A stretch of DNA of 64,000 nt from Streptomyces sp. NBC_00775 (GCF_036347135.1 NZ_CP108938.1:10230001-10294000), one strand, 5' to 3'; shown: positions 26,802-35,986, counted from the stretch's first letter. Numbers and translations are program-made. The notes: generated from the letters alone by a model not told the origin.

Positions 26802-28955
26802 GTGAACCCCCTGACCACCAGGGCGTTTGACCTTCCCGACCACCTCTCCGCAAAGGGCGACCCGACGCTGATCGCCGGCGACGACCAGCACTTCGCGGCC
26901 ATCGCGGAGTGCCTTGAGCAGTCGATCGCCGAGCTGTCCGACCGCCTCGAAGCCGCGCGCAGGGCGCCCGGAGGCCTGGGCCGGCAAGGGATGGACCGGG
27001 ACATGGAGATCCATCGGCTGACCGCTCGCCTGCGCGCGCTGCGCCGCTTCGGTTTGGACCTGTGCCTCGGACACATGGTCGGCGTGGACGACCCCGAACC
27101 CGTGTATGTAGGACGACTTGGCCTTACGGACAGTGCGGGTCGTCGGCTGCTGGTCGACTGGCGCTCGCCCGCGGCCGAACCGTTCTTCGGAGCCACCCAC
27201 GGCAACCCGATGGGTTTGGCGAGCCGCCGCAGGTATCGCTGGACCGGCGGCCGGATCAGCGACTACTGGGACGAGGTGTTCACCTCGGACGGGATTGTGG
27301 GGCACGCCGCGCTCGACGACCAGTCCGCTTTCATCGCCAGCCTGGGCAGCAACCGGTCGCCACGGATGCGAGACGTGCTCGGCACCATCCAGGCCGACCA
27401 GGACGCCATCATCCGCGCGGGATCCCGCGGCGCTCTTGTCGTCGACGGCGGTCCGGGTACCGGGAAGACCGTCGTCGCCCTGCACCGCTCCGCCTACCTC
27501 CTCTACTCCGATCCTCGCCTCGGTCACCACCGGGGCCGCGTCCTGTTCGTCGGACCGCACCGGCCCTACTTGGCCTATGTCGCCGACGTCCTCCCCAGCC
27601 TCGGAGAGGAGGGCGTGCAGACCTGCACCCTGCGGGACCTGGTCGACGAGGGAGCCGCAGCGGCGATCGAGGCCGACCCGAATGTGGCCCTCCTCAAGTC
27701 GTCCGCGCACATGGTGAAAGCGATCGAGACGGCCGTCAGGTTCTACGAGGAGCCGCCCATCAAGGGGATGACGGTCACGACCCACTGGTCCGACATCTGG
27801 CTGAGCGCCGATGAATGGGCCACAGCGTTCGAAGCGGCAGAACCCGGTACTCCGCACAACGAGGCGCGCGACCAGGTCTTGGAGGAGCTGCTCACGATCC
27901 TGGTGGACAAGCACGACGGCGACGCCCCTGATGACCTGCTCCGCAAGTCGCTGCTGCGGAACAGGGAGCTGCTCACGGCCTTCAACCGCGCGTGGCCGCT
28001 CCTCGAAGCGGCCGACCTGGTCGGAGACCTGTGGTCGGTACCCGCCTACCTGCGGATGTGCGCTCCCTGGCTCAGCCCCGATGACGTGTCGCTGCTGCAG
28101 CGCGGGGAAGCCCAGGCCTGGACGGTGTCCGACCTGCCGCTCCTGGACGCGGCACGGCAGCGGCTCGGCGACCCGGAGGCGTCCCGACGCAAGCGTCGGA
28201 ACGAGGCCGCTGTCGCCGCCGAACGCGCGGGCAGGGCCGATGTCATCGAGATCCTGCTGCGGGACACCGAGATCGACGAGAGTCAAGGCGCGGTGGGGAT
28301 GCTGCGCGGAAGGGACCTGCAGGACACCCTGATCGACGAGAGCGCACTGCCCGGCACCGAACCGGACCTGCTCGCCGGCCCGTTCGCGCACATCGTCGTG
28401 GACGAGGCCCAGGAACTGACCGACGCCGAGTGGCAGATGCTGCTGCTCCGGTGCCCGTCCCGGAGCTTCACCATCGTCGGAGACCGCGCCCAGGCGAGGC
28501 ACGGGTTCACGGAATCGTGGCAGGAACGGCTCGAACGGATCGGGCTCGACCGGATCAACCTGGCCTCCCTGAGCGTCAACTACCGGACGCCGGAAGAAAT
28601 CATGACGGAAGCCGAGCCGGTCATCCGGGCCGTGCTCCCGGACGCCAACGTGCCGACCTCCATCCGCAGCGGCGGCGTCCCCGTCGTCCACGGATCCGCT
28701 TCGGATCTGAGCTCGATCCTCGACACCTGGCTCGCCGCACATGCCGACGGGATCGCCTGCGTCATCGGCGATCCCACATTCCGCACGACGTCCCGTGTCC
28801 GGGCGCTGACCCCGGAGCTTTCGAAGGGGCTCGAGTTCGACCTGGTCGTCCTCATCGACCCAGAGGCGTTCGGCAAGGGCATCGAAGGAGCGGTCGACCG
28901 CTATGTCGCGATGACCCGGGCGACCCAGCAACTCGTCATCCTCACGAGCTCCTGA
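26802..28955 (+). CDS. helR: HelR: HelD-like ATPase that recycles RNA polymerase and protects it from rifamycin
   Basis: A 717-residue SF1 (UvrD-like) ATPase. An N-terminal coiled segment (ECLEQSIAELSDRLEAARRA) is the arm that enters the RNA polymerase channel. Then LLVDWRSPAAEPFFGAT, Walker A GGPGTGKT at 216-223, Walker B VVDEAQELTDAEW near 530, SVNYRTPEEI, and the final motif YVAMTRATQQLVILTS. This is the HelD/HelR family: it displaces bound rifamycin and frees stalled polymerase. GTG 26802 has GGAG nine bases upstream. It follows rgt by 190 bases with no terminator between, so both probably respond to the RAE. Confidence 0.88.
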   Translation: MNPLTTRAFDLPDHLSAKGDPTLIAGDDQHFAAIAECLEQSIAELSDRLEAARRAPGGLGRQGMDRDMEIHRLTARLRALRRFGLDLCLGHMVGVDDPEPVYVGRLGLTDSAGRRLLVDWRSPAAEPFFGATHGNPMGLASRRRYRWTGGRISDYWDEVFTSDGIVGHAALDDQSAFIASLGSNRSPRMRDVLGTIQADQDAIIRAGSRGALVVDGGPGTGKTVVALHRSAYLLYSDPRLGHHRGRVLFVGPHRPYLAYVADVLPSLGEEGVQTCTLRDLVDEGAAAAIEADPNVALLKSSAHMVKAIETAVRFYEEPPIKGMTVTTHWSDIWLSADEWATAFEAAEPGTPHNEARDQVLEELLTILVDKHDGDAPDDLLRKSLLRNRELLTAFNRAWPLLEAADLVGDLWSVPAYLRMCAPWLSPDDVSLLQRGEAQAWTVSDLPLLDAARQRLGDPEASRRKRRNEAAVAAERAGRADVIEILLRDTEIDESQGAVGMLRGRDLQDTLIDESALPGTEPDLLAGPFAHIVVDEAQELTDAEWQMLLLRCPSRSFTIVGDRAQARHGFTESWQERLERIGLDRINLASLSVNYRTPEEIMTEAEPVIRAVLPDANVPTSIRSGGVPVVHGSASDLSSILDTWLAAHADGIACVIGDPTFRTTSRVRALTPELSKGLEFDLVVLIDPEAFGKGIEGAVDRYVAMTRATQQLVILTSS

Positions 28956-29009
28956 CACCCGCACCGCTCCGCTAACATGTTCGAACTCACGGCGAGTGTC
29001 TTGATCGTC

Positions 29010-29052
29010 CGCCCTTCATGCCGGAAAACCATGCCATCCGGCATGAAGGGCG
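29010..29052. terminator. Terminator after helR
   Basis: A perfect 15-bp stem CGCCCTTCATGCCGG with its complement and a 13-base loop, 54 bases beyond the helR stop. It closes the rifamycin unit. AT-rich sequence follows it directly. Confidence 0.8.
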
Positions 29053-29091
29053 ACCAATGTAACCAACATCTACAAATCGGCCAAACGACAA

Positions 29092-30468
29092 TTGATATCT
29101 ATAGCGTCGCGGATATTTTCGCGAATAAAGTGCAGAACTCCGTTCGCCGCGTGGCGTCAACCGCGGGCGATGCTGTGGGCCACGGCGGGTGTGGTGGCAC
29201 TCGGATTCCTCATCATTCTGGAGATCGTCGCGCGTCGCTACGGCCTGCCGGGGCCGATCACCAACCAGGTGCGAGAGCTGATATTCGCCCCCAAATCGGG
29301 GCCGCTGTTGTACGCCAGTATGGCGTTGATGATGGTGGTGCTCACCTGGCGACAGCGGTTCATCGCGGCTGGTGCCGCGATCGGTATCGATGTCGTCTTC
29401 GCGCTGGTGCGGTGGGCGGTCGACGCCAGGACGACCGACGGCCAGCCCTTCGGTAACGGCGCGTTGTGGGTGATTCTGGGCTGCGCGGTCATCGCCGTCA
29501 CCCGCCGCACCGGCCGGGAACGTGTCCTGCTGCTGAAGGGCGTCGGGCTGGCCCTGCTGCTGGTGGCCGGCCGTAAGACCGGCGACACCTGGCTACTCGT
29601 CACCTCGAAGACCCGCCCAACTGTGCTCGACCAGTACGTGGCTACCGCCGATCACGCGCTGGGCAACCCGTCGTGGCTGGCAGGCCGGGTTGTCGAGGCC
29701 ACCGGACCGATCGGCGCCCATGTTCTCGACTACGTCTACGTTCAGCTCGCGGTGGCCGCGGTCGTCGTCGCGCTGTACCAACTGCGCAACGTGGCGGTCG
29801 AGCGCCGCTTCCCGCGCCATCATCTGGTGCGCACCTTTCTGGTCATCGGCCTCCTCGGGCCGGCCATCTACATGATCTTCCCGGTGGTCGGACCGGTCTT
29901 CGCCTACGGCACCGGCGCCTTCGGTACTGGCGGCGGGCACTGGCCGGTGGCCAACCTGTGGCCGGACACGCCGCCGCCGCTCACTACCCCGCACCCGATG
30001 CCGTTCGACGAGATCACCCCACGCAACTGCATGCCCAGCCTGCACACGGCGTGGGCCACCGTGATCTTCGTTCATTCCCGCAAAGGGCCACGGATTCTGC
30101 AATGGGCGGGCGCGTTCTGGCTGATCGCCACGCTCAGCGCAACGCTGGGATTCGGCTACCACTATGGCGCGGATCTCATTGCCGGCGTGGTGTTCGCGCT
30201 CACGATCGAGGCGGCACTGCGCGCGCACGACCGCGGCTGGGACCGGCCGGGAATCCAGCTGGTCACCTACGGCGCAACGGTCTTCGCCGCGCTCTTGGTG
30301 TCCTATCGCTATCTGCCGATGGAGATGGCCCAACATCCGTGGGTGGCTGGACCACTTCTCCTTCTGGCGATGACCTCAGTGGTCCACCGCTACGTACGGA
30401 CCACCAAAATGTGGGAACCGAAGGCCGCACCGGTACGGCAACCGGAACCGCAACCCGAACTGGTGTGA
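29092..30468 (+). CDS. PAP2-family membrane phosphatase/phosphotransferase
   Basis: A protein of up to 458 residues with about ten TM helices. The PAP2_3-type active site appears as NCMPSLHTAW and GFGYHYGADLIAG, which carry the catalytic His residues of the superfamily that includes inositol-phosphorylceramide synthases. Lipid phosphate removal or phosphodiester transfer is expected. The start is unsure: TTG 29092 keeps a basic N-terminus, ATG 29170 starts at the first TM helix, and neither has a good Shine-Dalgarno. The 5' region is markedly AT-rich for this genome, suggesting acquisition. A Pro/Glu/Gln-rich tail ends the protein. Confidence 0.8.
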   Translation: MISIASRIFSRIKCRTPFAAWRQPRAMLWATAGVVALGFLIILEIVARRYGLPGPITNQVRELIFAPKSGPLLYASMALMMVVLTWRQRFIAAGAAIGIDVVFALVRWAVDARTTDGQPFGNGALWVILGCAVIAVTRRTGRERVLLLKGVGLALLLVAGRKTGDTWLLVTSKTRPTVLDQYVATADHALGNPSWLAGRVVEATGPIGAHVLDYVYVQLAVAAVVVALYQLRNVAVERRFPRHHLVRTFLVIGLLGPAIYMIFPVVGPVFAYGTGAFGTGGGHWPVANLWPDTPPPLTTPHPMPFDEITPRNCMPSLHTAWATVIFVHSRKGPRILQWAGAFWLIATLSATLGFGYHYGADLIAGVVFALTIEAALRAHDRGWDRPGIQLVTYGATVFAALLVSYRYLPMEMAQHPWVAGPLLLLAMTSVVHRYVRTTKMWEPKAAPVRQPEPQPELV

Positions 30469-30479
30469 GTCATGTTGCA

Positions 30480-31058
30480 TCACTGATTGGCTGTCCCGCC
30501 GCGGCTGATGGCGTTGAGCCAGTCCTCGACGGCAAGGACATCTGCCCACTGCGGGAACAGCTTTTCGGTGAGGACCCGGTGCACCTCGGGGTCGGTGTCG
30601 AGGCAGGCATCCGCCAGGACGGTGAGGCCGAAGTCCAGGTCGATGGCGTGCCACAGGGTGGACAGCACTACAGCGCTGGTGGCGATGCCGGTGAGAACAA
30701 GGCTGTCGATATCGCGAGCCCTGAGTACCAAGTCGAGGTCGCTGCCCGAGAACGCGCTTCCCCGCCTCTTGGTGACCACGACGTCGCCCTGCTGGGGCGC
30801 GACGTCATGATGGATCTCGGTGCCAGGGGCACCCTCGGTGAACAGGCCGGCCCGCACGGCGTTTGTGATCACCCTGTTGCGAGGGCTGACTTCAGGATCG
30901 CCCGGCCGTAACCCGATGACCACGTAGATCACGGGGATGCCGGCAGCCCGGGCACCGTCGATCGCCCTGCGCAAGCGCGGCAGATATCCGGAGCCATCGT
31001 CGGCGATGGCCACGATGTCCCGTTGAACGTCCATCACGAGTAAGGCGCTGTTCGCCAT
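30480..31058 (-). CDS. Isochorismatase-like family protein lacking the catalytic cysteine
   Basis: A 192-residue cysteine-hydrolase-fold protein. ALLVMDVQRDIVA contains the conserved Asp, KRRGSAFSGSDLDLVL the conserved Lys region, and LVLTGIATSAVVLSTLWHAIDLDF the loop where the nucleophile Cys should sit. Here that residue is Val, so ordinary isochorismatase or amidase chemistry is unlikely. Non-Cys members are a known minority with unknown function. It is transcribed towards the PAP2 gene, with 11 bases between their stops. Confidence 0.82.
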   Translation of the reverse strand: MANSALLVMDVQRDIVAIADDGSGYLPRLRRAIDGARAAGIPVIYVVIGLRPGDPEVSPRNRVITNAVRAGLFTEGAPGTEIHHDVAPQQGDVVVTKRRGSAFSGSDLDLVLRARDIDSLVLTGIATSAVVLSTLWHAIDLDFGLTVLADACLDTDPEVHRVLTEKLFPQWADVLAVEDWLNAISRGGTANQ

Positions 31059-31444
31059 GCTTGCCGTCCCTTCGTCACTGGGAAACCAGAGCAAGTCTGC
31101 GGGAACGACCGAGCTGCGGTGGGGGATTCGGAGATCCTCATCGGCGTCGCGCCGCATTGTCCACCGGTCGCCAGTCGACGGAAAGATCACCAAAGCGAAC
31201 GCCCGGTGGGGTTCCAATGGGAAGTGCTTCTTGTGCATGAACTTGGGTGGCGCGGGGCGGGCCTGGAACGACTCGCGTATATGCGTGGCCAGGTCAGCGG
31301 CGCATCTCGACTACGGCGAACCGCTATTGCCCCTGGTAGACCGCACGATGTGGCACGGCCGTGGCGCGCCTCTGCCAGACTGCCTGCTACTGCGCCCTGT
31401 GCGCAGTCCAAGGGTGCGATCGCTCTGTCGTTCGGGAGTCGGAA
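31059..31444. other. Intergenic stretch
   Basis: A gap of 386 bases between two divergent genes. It must hold both promoters. I see no strong inverted repeat and no open frame with coding character. Confidence 0.5.
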
Positions 31445-31918
31445 ATGCAGATTACGGGACTCGTCGTCTCGGCTATCGCTCTACTCGTGAGTGGTGTCGC
31501 CGTTCGCTATACGACGCGGACGGATAAGAGGGATGTATTCCTGAAGCTACACGAGACACTCATTTCTCCTGAATTGCAGAGAGGGAGAAGGGTATTGTTC
31601 GATCTCTATCGTCGGCAGGGTGTAGTCGAGGACCTCAGGCAGGAAGACTACGAACTCGCCAATAGGGCCCTGGCGGCTCTAGACGTTGCCGCATATTACT
31701 GCGAGAAGAAATACGTGAGTGAGCAGGATTTCCTGGATCTCTGGGCTCCGACTCTGGGCCGGTTGAAGTACGCCGCCGCACCCTTTATTGAACATCGAGA
31801 CAGAATGTTTCCAGGAATCCCTGTTTGGCCTCACTACAGGCGACTGGCAAGTCAAGCTGAGTTGCGCCTCACTTCCTCGGGTGTGGCCGCATCTGTCCTC
31901 TCTGATCGAAACCTGTAG
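31445..31918 (+). CDS. Hypothetical protein with one N-terminal membrane helix
   Basis: 157 residues. The ATG at 31445 follows GGGAG by five bases. A signal-anchor helix (MQITGLVVSAIALLVSGVAV) is followed by a cytosolic helical part (FLKLHETLISPELQRGRRVLFDLYRRQG, LANRALAALDVAAYYCEKKYVSEQDFLDLW) resembling DUF4760-type proteins. Its codons are noticeably poorer in G/C at third positions than the flanking genes, a sign of recent transfer. Function is unknown. Confidence 0.65.
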   Translation: MQITGLVVSAIALLVSGVAVRYTTRTDKRDVFLKLHETLISPELQRGRRVLFDLYRRQGVVEDLRQEDYELANRALAALDVAAYYCEKKYVSEQDFLDLWAPTLGRLKYAAAPFIEHRDRMFPGIPVWPHYRRLASQAELRLTSSGVAASVLSDRNL

Positions 31919-32128
31919 TGCGGCAGCTGCCCACGAGGTCGGCGCCGGCCAAGCGCGCCGCCTGAGTCTTGGAGCCCCAGTTCGGAAGATCGCCCATGCG
32001 GATCGGGCCCGAGCTGCCGAGACGCTGACGTGCGGGTTCTCGCGCTGTTCGCCGACGTTCCCCGTGGCTCCCCTGGGGCCTGTTGCGAAAGTGGACCGTC
32101 TGTCAGACCTGCCTGGGATGCTCCGATC

Positions 32129-32584
32129 ATGGAGATGACAGTGCAGCTGACGATCGACTGCTCCGATCCGCAGAGAATGGTGACTTTCTGGGCCGAGGCC
32201 CTGGGCTACGTGCCCGAGCCTCCGCCGGGCGGGCACGCCACGTGGCGTTCTTACTGGGCGGCTGTGGGGGTGCCCGAGGCAGAGTTGCCGGCAGGTGCCG
32301 GGGATATTCCGGAGTCGATCATCGATCCCGCGGGACGTGGACCGAGGGTGTGGTTCCAGCAGGTTCCGGAGCCGAAGGCCGCCAAGAACCGGTGGCACTT
32401 CGACCTGAAGGTCGGCGGTGGCCGTGACGTCTCGCTGGACGTCCGCACACAGCGGGTCAAGGCTACGGTGGAACGGCTGGTCATAGCTGGTGCCACCGTG
32501 CTGCGGATCAAGGATGAGCCGGACATGGGTCTCTACGCCGCCGCCATGCAGGACCCCGAGGGCAACGAATTCGACGTCGTCTGA
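32129..32584 (+). CDS. VOC-family (glyoxalase/bleomycin-resistance-like) protein
   Basis: 151 residues, made of two babbab vicinal-oxygen-chelate modules: VQLTIDCSDPQRMVTFWAEALGYVP, and the second half KNRWHFDLKVGG with its metal-ligand His, then MQDPEGNEFDVV with the ending Glu. Such proteins bind a divalent metal or sequester drugs. ATG 32129 has only a weak ribosome site; ATG 32135 is an alternative. Short GGGCC(T)GTTGCGA-type words flank it on both sides, perhaps old IS ends. Confidence 0.78.
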   Translation: MEMTVQLTIDCSDPQRMVTFWAEALGYVPEPPPGGHATWRSYWAAVGVPEAELPAGAGDIPESIIDPAGRGPRVWFQQVPEPKAAKNRWHFDLKVGGGRDVSLDVRTQRVKATVERLVIAGATVLRIKDEPDMGLYAAAMQDPEGNEFDVV

Positions 32585-32605
32585 GGGCCGTTGCGACATT
32601 GCTGG

Positions 32606-33031
32606 TCACAGCCACTCGTTCACGGCTGCGACCAGCACAGTCGCCTCGGCCGGCACTCCGCCCGGTGGTTCCTTCTGTAGGTCCCCCTGCTTCCTGGCCT
32701 CTGTCGCATGCTGATGGGCGCGACACGCTGTGGAATCGACGCTCAGGTCCCACGTGATCCCGCGCTTCGCGTCGGCCTGGGACTGAAGTCGGGTGAGGAC
32801 CCGGTGCCAGGTGCCGTCTCGTTGCCATCGGCGGAACAGATCGTAGATCCGGCCCCAGGGACCGTACTCGACGGGCGTATCCCGCCAAGGAACTCCTGTC
32901 CGGACCCGGAACCGTATGCCGTCGATCAACTGCCGCTGGGGCCAGATGGGCGGCCGTCCCACCTTCGCTGCCTTGGACAACAACGGCTCCAACAACGCCC
33001 ACTGCGCATCCGTGAGATCTCCCCGCGCCAT
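32606..33031 (-). pseudogene. IS5-family transposase, 5' fragment
   Basis: The first 115 or so residues are a good IS5-type transposase: LTDAQWALLEPLLSKAAKVGRPP, LIDGIRFRVRTGVPWRDTP, YDLFRRWQRDGTWHRVL, and the first catalytic Asp in WDLSVDSTACRAHQHA. After QKEPPGGV the native sequence ends and the frame runs into EATVLVAAVNEWL and stops. The DDE core with the second Asp and Glu is missing. Confidence 0.85.
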
Positions 33032-33040
33032 GAACCACGA

Positions 33041-33532
33041 TCATTCATCACTCAAGATCCACTTTCGATACACGCCCTGGTCGGGGACGCACATCATGCG
33101 GTGAGCCGGCACGACGGGCTCGCTCGGCAGCGGATCGACGCCACGGACCCGTACGGCGACGATGTCAGTGACGATGGAGGACCGGGCCGAGAGCTTCGTC
33201 AAACGCCAGCGGAAGGGCTCTGGGACGTCCTTGGCGGGCAGCTCCACCGTGGCGAGGCTGACCCACCGATCGTAATTAGTGGGACGCACCTGGATCATTA
33301 CTCCGCATTTGGGGCAGATGGGCGGTTCGATCCATGTCGTGTCGTCGGGGTCGGGATCGGGTCGCGGGGCGGCTGTGGCTCCATCGACTTCGGCCATCTC
33401 GTTGGCGATGGTGTTCCAGCAGGCATCGCAGAGCTTGGCCATGAGGTCGATTCGCCCTCGCTCGCGCACGGTGGAGCTCGCCTCGCCGCAGCGATCACAT
33501 ATGAACTGGTATTGATCGGATAAACCCCCCAT
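33041..33532 (-). CDS. Zinc-ribbon hypothetical protein (DUF6083-like)
   Basis: 163 residues. Cysteine pairs CDRCGEASS, CDACWN and CPKCG indicate at least one zinc ribbon. The C-terminal block (YDRWVSLATVELPAKDVP, RWRLTKL, then VVPAHRMMCVP) has the pattern I associate with Streptomyces DUF6083 proteins. Role unknown; nucleic-acid or protein binding is possible. It sits between two IS5-type fragments. Confidence 0.6.
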   Translation of the reverse strand: MGGLSDQYQFICDRCGEASSTVRERGRIDLMAKLCDACWNTIANEMAEVDGATAAPRPDPDPDDTTWIEPPICPKCGVMIQVRPTNYDRWVSLATVELPAKDVPEPFRWRLTKLSARSSIVTDIVAVRVRGVDPLPSEPVVPAHRMMCVPDQGVYRKWILSDE

Positions 33533-33676
33533 GTGTCTAAGTGTGGTTGATACCGATTGGATCCGAGTAGGTCGCGATTTGGCCTCGTTTAAGAGTCACG
33601 TACTCGCGCGGTCGGTGGCGCCTCATGACCTGGACATGCTGGCGCGGCTCGTCATGGACAGACGGTTCGTTTTGGA

Positions 33677-33800
33677 TCACCTTGCGGACCAGGGGATGGT
33701 GGCGGTCTTCTCGTAGAGGGTGGCAATGTCGCGCCACTGCTTCAGTCTCTTGATGCACCGCTCGACGGTGTTACGCGCTTTCCGAGCGGAACCGCATGAG
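33677..33800 (-). pseudogene. IS transposase, 3' remnant
   Basis: The minus strand reads KARNTVERCIKRLKQWRDIA, then TLYEKTATIPWSAR and stop. The first part is the conserved end of IS5-type DDE transposases (RxxVERxxxxLKxWRxIATRYDK). About 15 residues before the end appear deleted. It is separate from the 5' fragment at 32606-33031 and might be the other end of the same or a related element. Confidence 0.75.
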
Positions 33801-33836
33801 TGCGGCACCCGAACGATGATGCAAGGAAGGAACGTT

Positions 33837-34379
33837 GTGAGCGAACTGGCTACGGGTGTCTTGGTGCGCGTCGTCGCATCCGGAGCGGGCGAAGCTGTGG
33901 CAGGCACCTCCGTGGCTGTGGTGCTGGACACCGTGCTCTTCATCGAGCGGGGCGACCTCAGGCTCTCGGGCCGTGCCGGAGTGATCCAGATAGGTGTCCT
34001 GGTTGCGGTGGCTGCTCTGTGGACCGTCAATCTCCTCGCAGGGCGTTCTCGCGAGCTGCGCGCCCACGAGAGCGCGGTACCGGTCGGCGATCCGCAGGCG
34101 CTGAGCGGGCAGGAGCCAGAGCAGCGGCGGCTCATGAGGCGGGGACGGATCCGTCTCGCGGCAGCCATGCTGGTGTACACGCTGGTGTGCGTGTACTTCT
34201 TCCACCAGCCGCTGCTCGCGCTGACGCTGCCGGCCGTCTTGCTGATCTCGCTCGTTCACGCGTGGCGGATCGCGGTCTGGGAACGACGGCACGGCGTGGT
34301 CCTGTGGAAGCCGGCGCTGTCCTCGGTGGGCCGCGAGGAGTGGCGGCGATCGCCGTACTACTCGACTCCGGCCGAATGA
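33837..34379 (+). CDS. Hypothetical membrane protein
   Basis: 180 residues. The GTG at 33837 has AAGGAAGG six bases upstream. TM helices: one at about 43-63 (VIQIGVLVAVAALWTVNLLAG) and two at about 105-150 (LAAAMLVYTLVCVYFFH, ALTLPAVLLISLVHAW), with a C-terminal cytosolic tail (RHGVVLWKPALSSVGREEWRRSP). No family recognised. The IS remnant lies directly upstream. Confidence 0.6.
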   Translation: MSELATGVLVRVVASGAGEAVAGTSVAVVLDTVLFIERGDLRLSGRAGVIQIGVLVAVAALWTVNLLAGRSRELRAHESAVPVGDPQALSGQEPEQRRLMRRGRIRLAAAMLVYTLVCVYFFHQPLLALTLPAVLLISLVHAWRIAVWERRHGVVLWKPALSSVGREEWRRSPYYSTPAE

Positions 34380-34815
34380 CCGGTTCGGACCGTCGCCTGG
34401 TGCTGGTCGTCAGTCGGCCGAGCCAGTGACGCGTGCACCGCGCTCACGCCCGTGCGCGCCCGTAGACCTTCACCAGCTGGCACCGGCACGACTCAGGGAT
34501 CTTGTTTCCCTCCACCCTGGGTCGGGTGACGATTGAGAGGTGCACGTCGTCAGGTCCTTTCGCCGTTGCCGCCTCTGGTACTTCACGATCGCAGCAAGAC
34601 ACGGGCGCGGAGGAGCCGGAAGGATCCACGGCCGCAGTCCACAGCGCAGCTTGATCAACATGGGTTTCTTCCAACACGCCCGCCCCTTCCCCCGGGTCTC
34701 CCTTGCAGGGGAAGCCTTCCCGCCCGGCGTGCGGCGGTCACCAGTCCGGCCGCGTGATCGAGGTCATCGTCAGGTCAGGCGTGCACGTGCTGAACCCGAA
34801 CGCGTGGGAGGGGAC
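34380..34815. other. Intergenic stretch
   Basis: 436 bases. A 77-codon frame on the minus strand (34444-34677) is possible but has no good ribosome site or family. Otherwise I see no gene, repeat or hairpin. Confidence 0.45.
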
Positions 34816-35175
34816 TCAGGGTTCGATGACGAGGCGTTCGATGAGGCCGTCGCGGAGTGTGAACTGGTAGCGCAGATCGATGGTGCCGCCGGGGAAGTTG
34901 CCTTCGAGGTGGTGGGTGGCGATGTAGCGGGTTGCGTCGGTCTGCTGGGCGTCGGTGAGGTGGATGGTGTACGTGAATTCGGTGGCGGAGCGGTCGAGCC
35001 ATCCCTCGATCGCCTTGATGCCGTCGTAGGTGTTGCCGTCGTCGATCACCGTGGCTTCGCGGGTGAACGCCGTGATGGCGGTGGCGGTGTCGTGGGCGCG
35101 ATGCGCTTTCAGGTAGCGGGTGATCACCTCGGGCAGGGTGTCCGGGGTGATGGTTCGGGGCTGGTTGTCGTGCAT
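34816..35175 (-). CDS. NTF2-like / SnoaL-fold protein
   Basis: 119 residues. VITRYLKAHRAHDTATAITAFTREATVIDDG and the strands RYIATHHLEGNFPGG and IDLRYQFTLRDGLIERLVIEP define a small SnoaL-like cone fold with an Asp-rich pocket. It starts 25 bases after the SDR gene and is probably co-transcribed with it under the HxlR regulator. Substrate unknown. Confidence 0.8.
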   Translation of the reverse strand: MHDNQPRTITPDTLPEVITRYLKAHRAHDTATAITAFTREATVIDDGNTYDGIKAIEGWLDRSATEFTYTIHLTDAQQTDATRYIATHHLEGNFPGGTIDLRYQFTLRDGLIERLVIEP

Positions 35176-35200
35176 GACGCTCCTTGGGGTGGTGGAGGCT

Positions 35201-35986
35201 TCAGACGGTGGGGGTGGTGCCGCCGTCGATGACGTGTTCGGCGCCGACGATGGCCGAGGCGCGGTCGGAGACGAGGAAGGCGACGAGTTCGGCGACTTCC
35301 TCGGGCCGGTTGGGACGGCCGAGCGGGATGCCACCCAGAGAGTCCATGAGCCGGCCCAGCGCCGCTTCCTGGGTGATGTCCGCGTCATGGGCGATCCGGG
35401 CGACGAGGTGGTCGGCGGCCGAGGTCTGCACGAAGCCCGGTGAGACGGTGTTGACTCGGATGCCGTGCGGGGCGACCTCGTTGGCCAGACCCTTGCTGTA
35501 GGTGGTCAGGGCGGCCTTGGCGGCGGCGTAGGCCAGGGTGCCGTTCCACAGCGGCATGCGGCGTTGGATCGAGGTGACGTGCACGACGGCCCCCTTGCCC
35601 GTGGCGATCATGTGCGGCAGGAGTGCGCGGTCCAGGCGGACGGCGGCCAGCAGGTTGGTGTTCAGTTCCCTGGCCCAGTCGTCCTCGCCGAGCGCCCTGA
35701 ACCCCCCGGCCGGTGCCTCGGACCCGCCGAGGGTGTTGACCAGGATGTCGACGCCTCCCGCACGGGCGTCCACCTCGGCGGCTACGTGGGCTGCGCCCTG
35801 GGTGGTGGACAGGTCGGCGGTGATGAACGCCTTCTCCTCGACGTCGTCGGGGCGGCTGCGGGCGGTGACCAGTACGGTTGCGCCGGCCTGGGCGAGACGT
35901 CGGGCGATGGCGGCTCCGGTGCCCTTGGTGCCGCCGGTGACCAGAGCGCGTCGGCCTTCGAGGGATTCGCTGATGGGTGTGGTCAC
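35201..35986 (-). CDS. Short-chain dehydrogenase/reductase
   Basis: 261 residues, classical SDR: cofactor motif TGGTKGTG at about 17-24, NTLGG, catalytic Ser in [15 protein letters not shown] as YxxxK, and PGFVQT. The Arg in VTARSRPDD after strand 2 favours NADP(H). It is divergent from the HxlR regulator and directly upstream of an NTF2-like gene, a common actinobacterial arrangement for quinone- or aldehyde-stress reductases. Confidence 0.9.
   Translation of the reverse strand: MTTPISESLEGRRALVTGGTKGTGAAIARRLAQAGATVLVTARSRPDDVEEKAFITADLSTTQGAAHVAAEVDARAGGVDILVNTLGGSEAPAGGFRALGEDDWARELNTNLLAAVRLDRALLPHMIATGKGAVVHVTSIQRRMPLWNGTLAYAAAKAALTTYSKGLANEVAPHGIRVNTVSPGFVQTSAADHLVARIAHDADITQEAALGRLMDSLGGIPLGRPNRPEEVAELVAFLVSDRASAIVGAEHVIDGGTTPTV

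Noticed and set aside
26736..28964. Frame of 742 codons opposite helR
   Set aside because: No domain or motif; helR is full length with Walker motifs.
33531..33716. Possible 61-codon + frame next to the IS remnant
   Set aside because: It starts in the promoter of the zinc-ribbon gene and has no homologue I know; support is too weak.
34444..34677. Possible 77-codon gene
   Set aside because: No ribosome site, family or codon support; left as intergenic.
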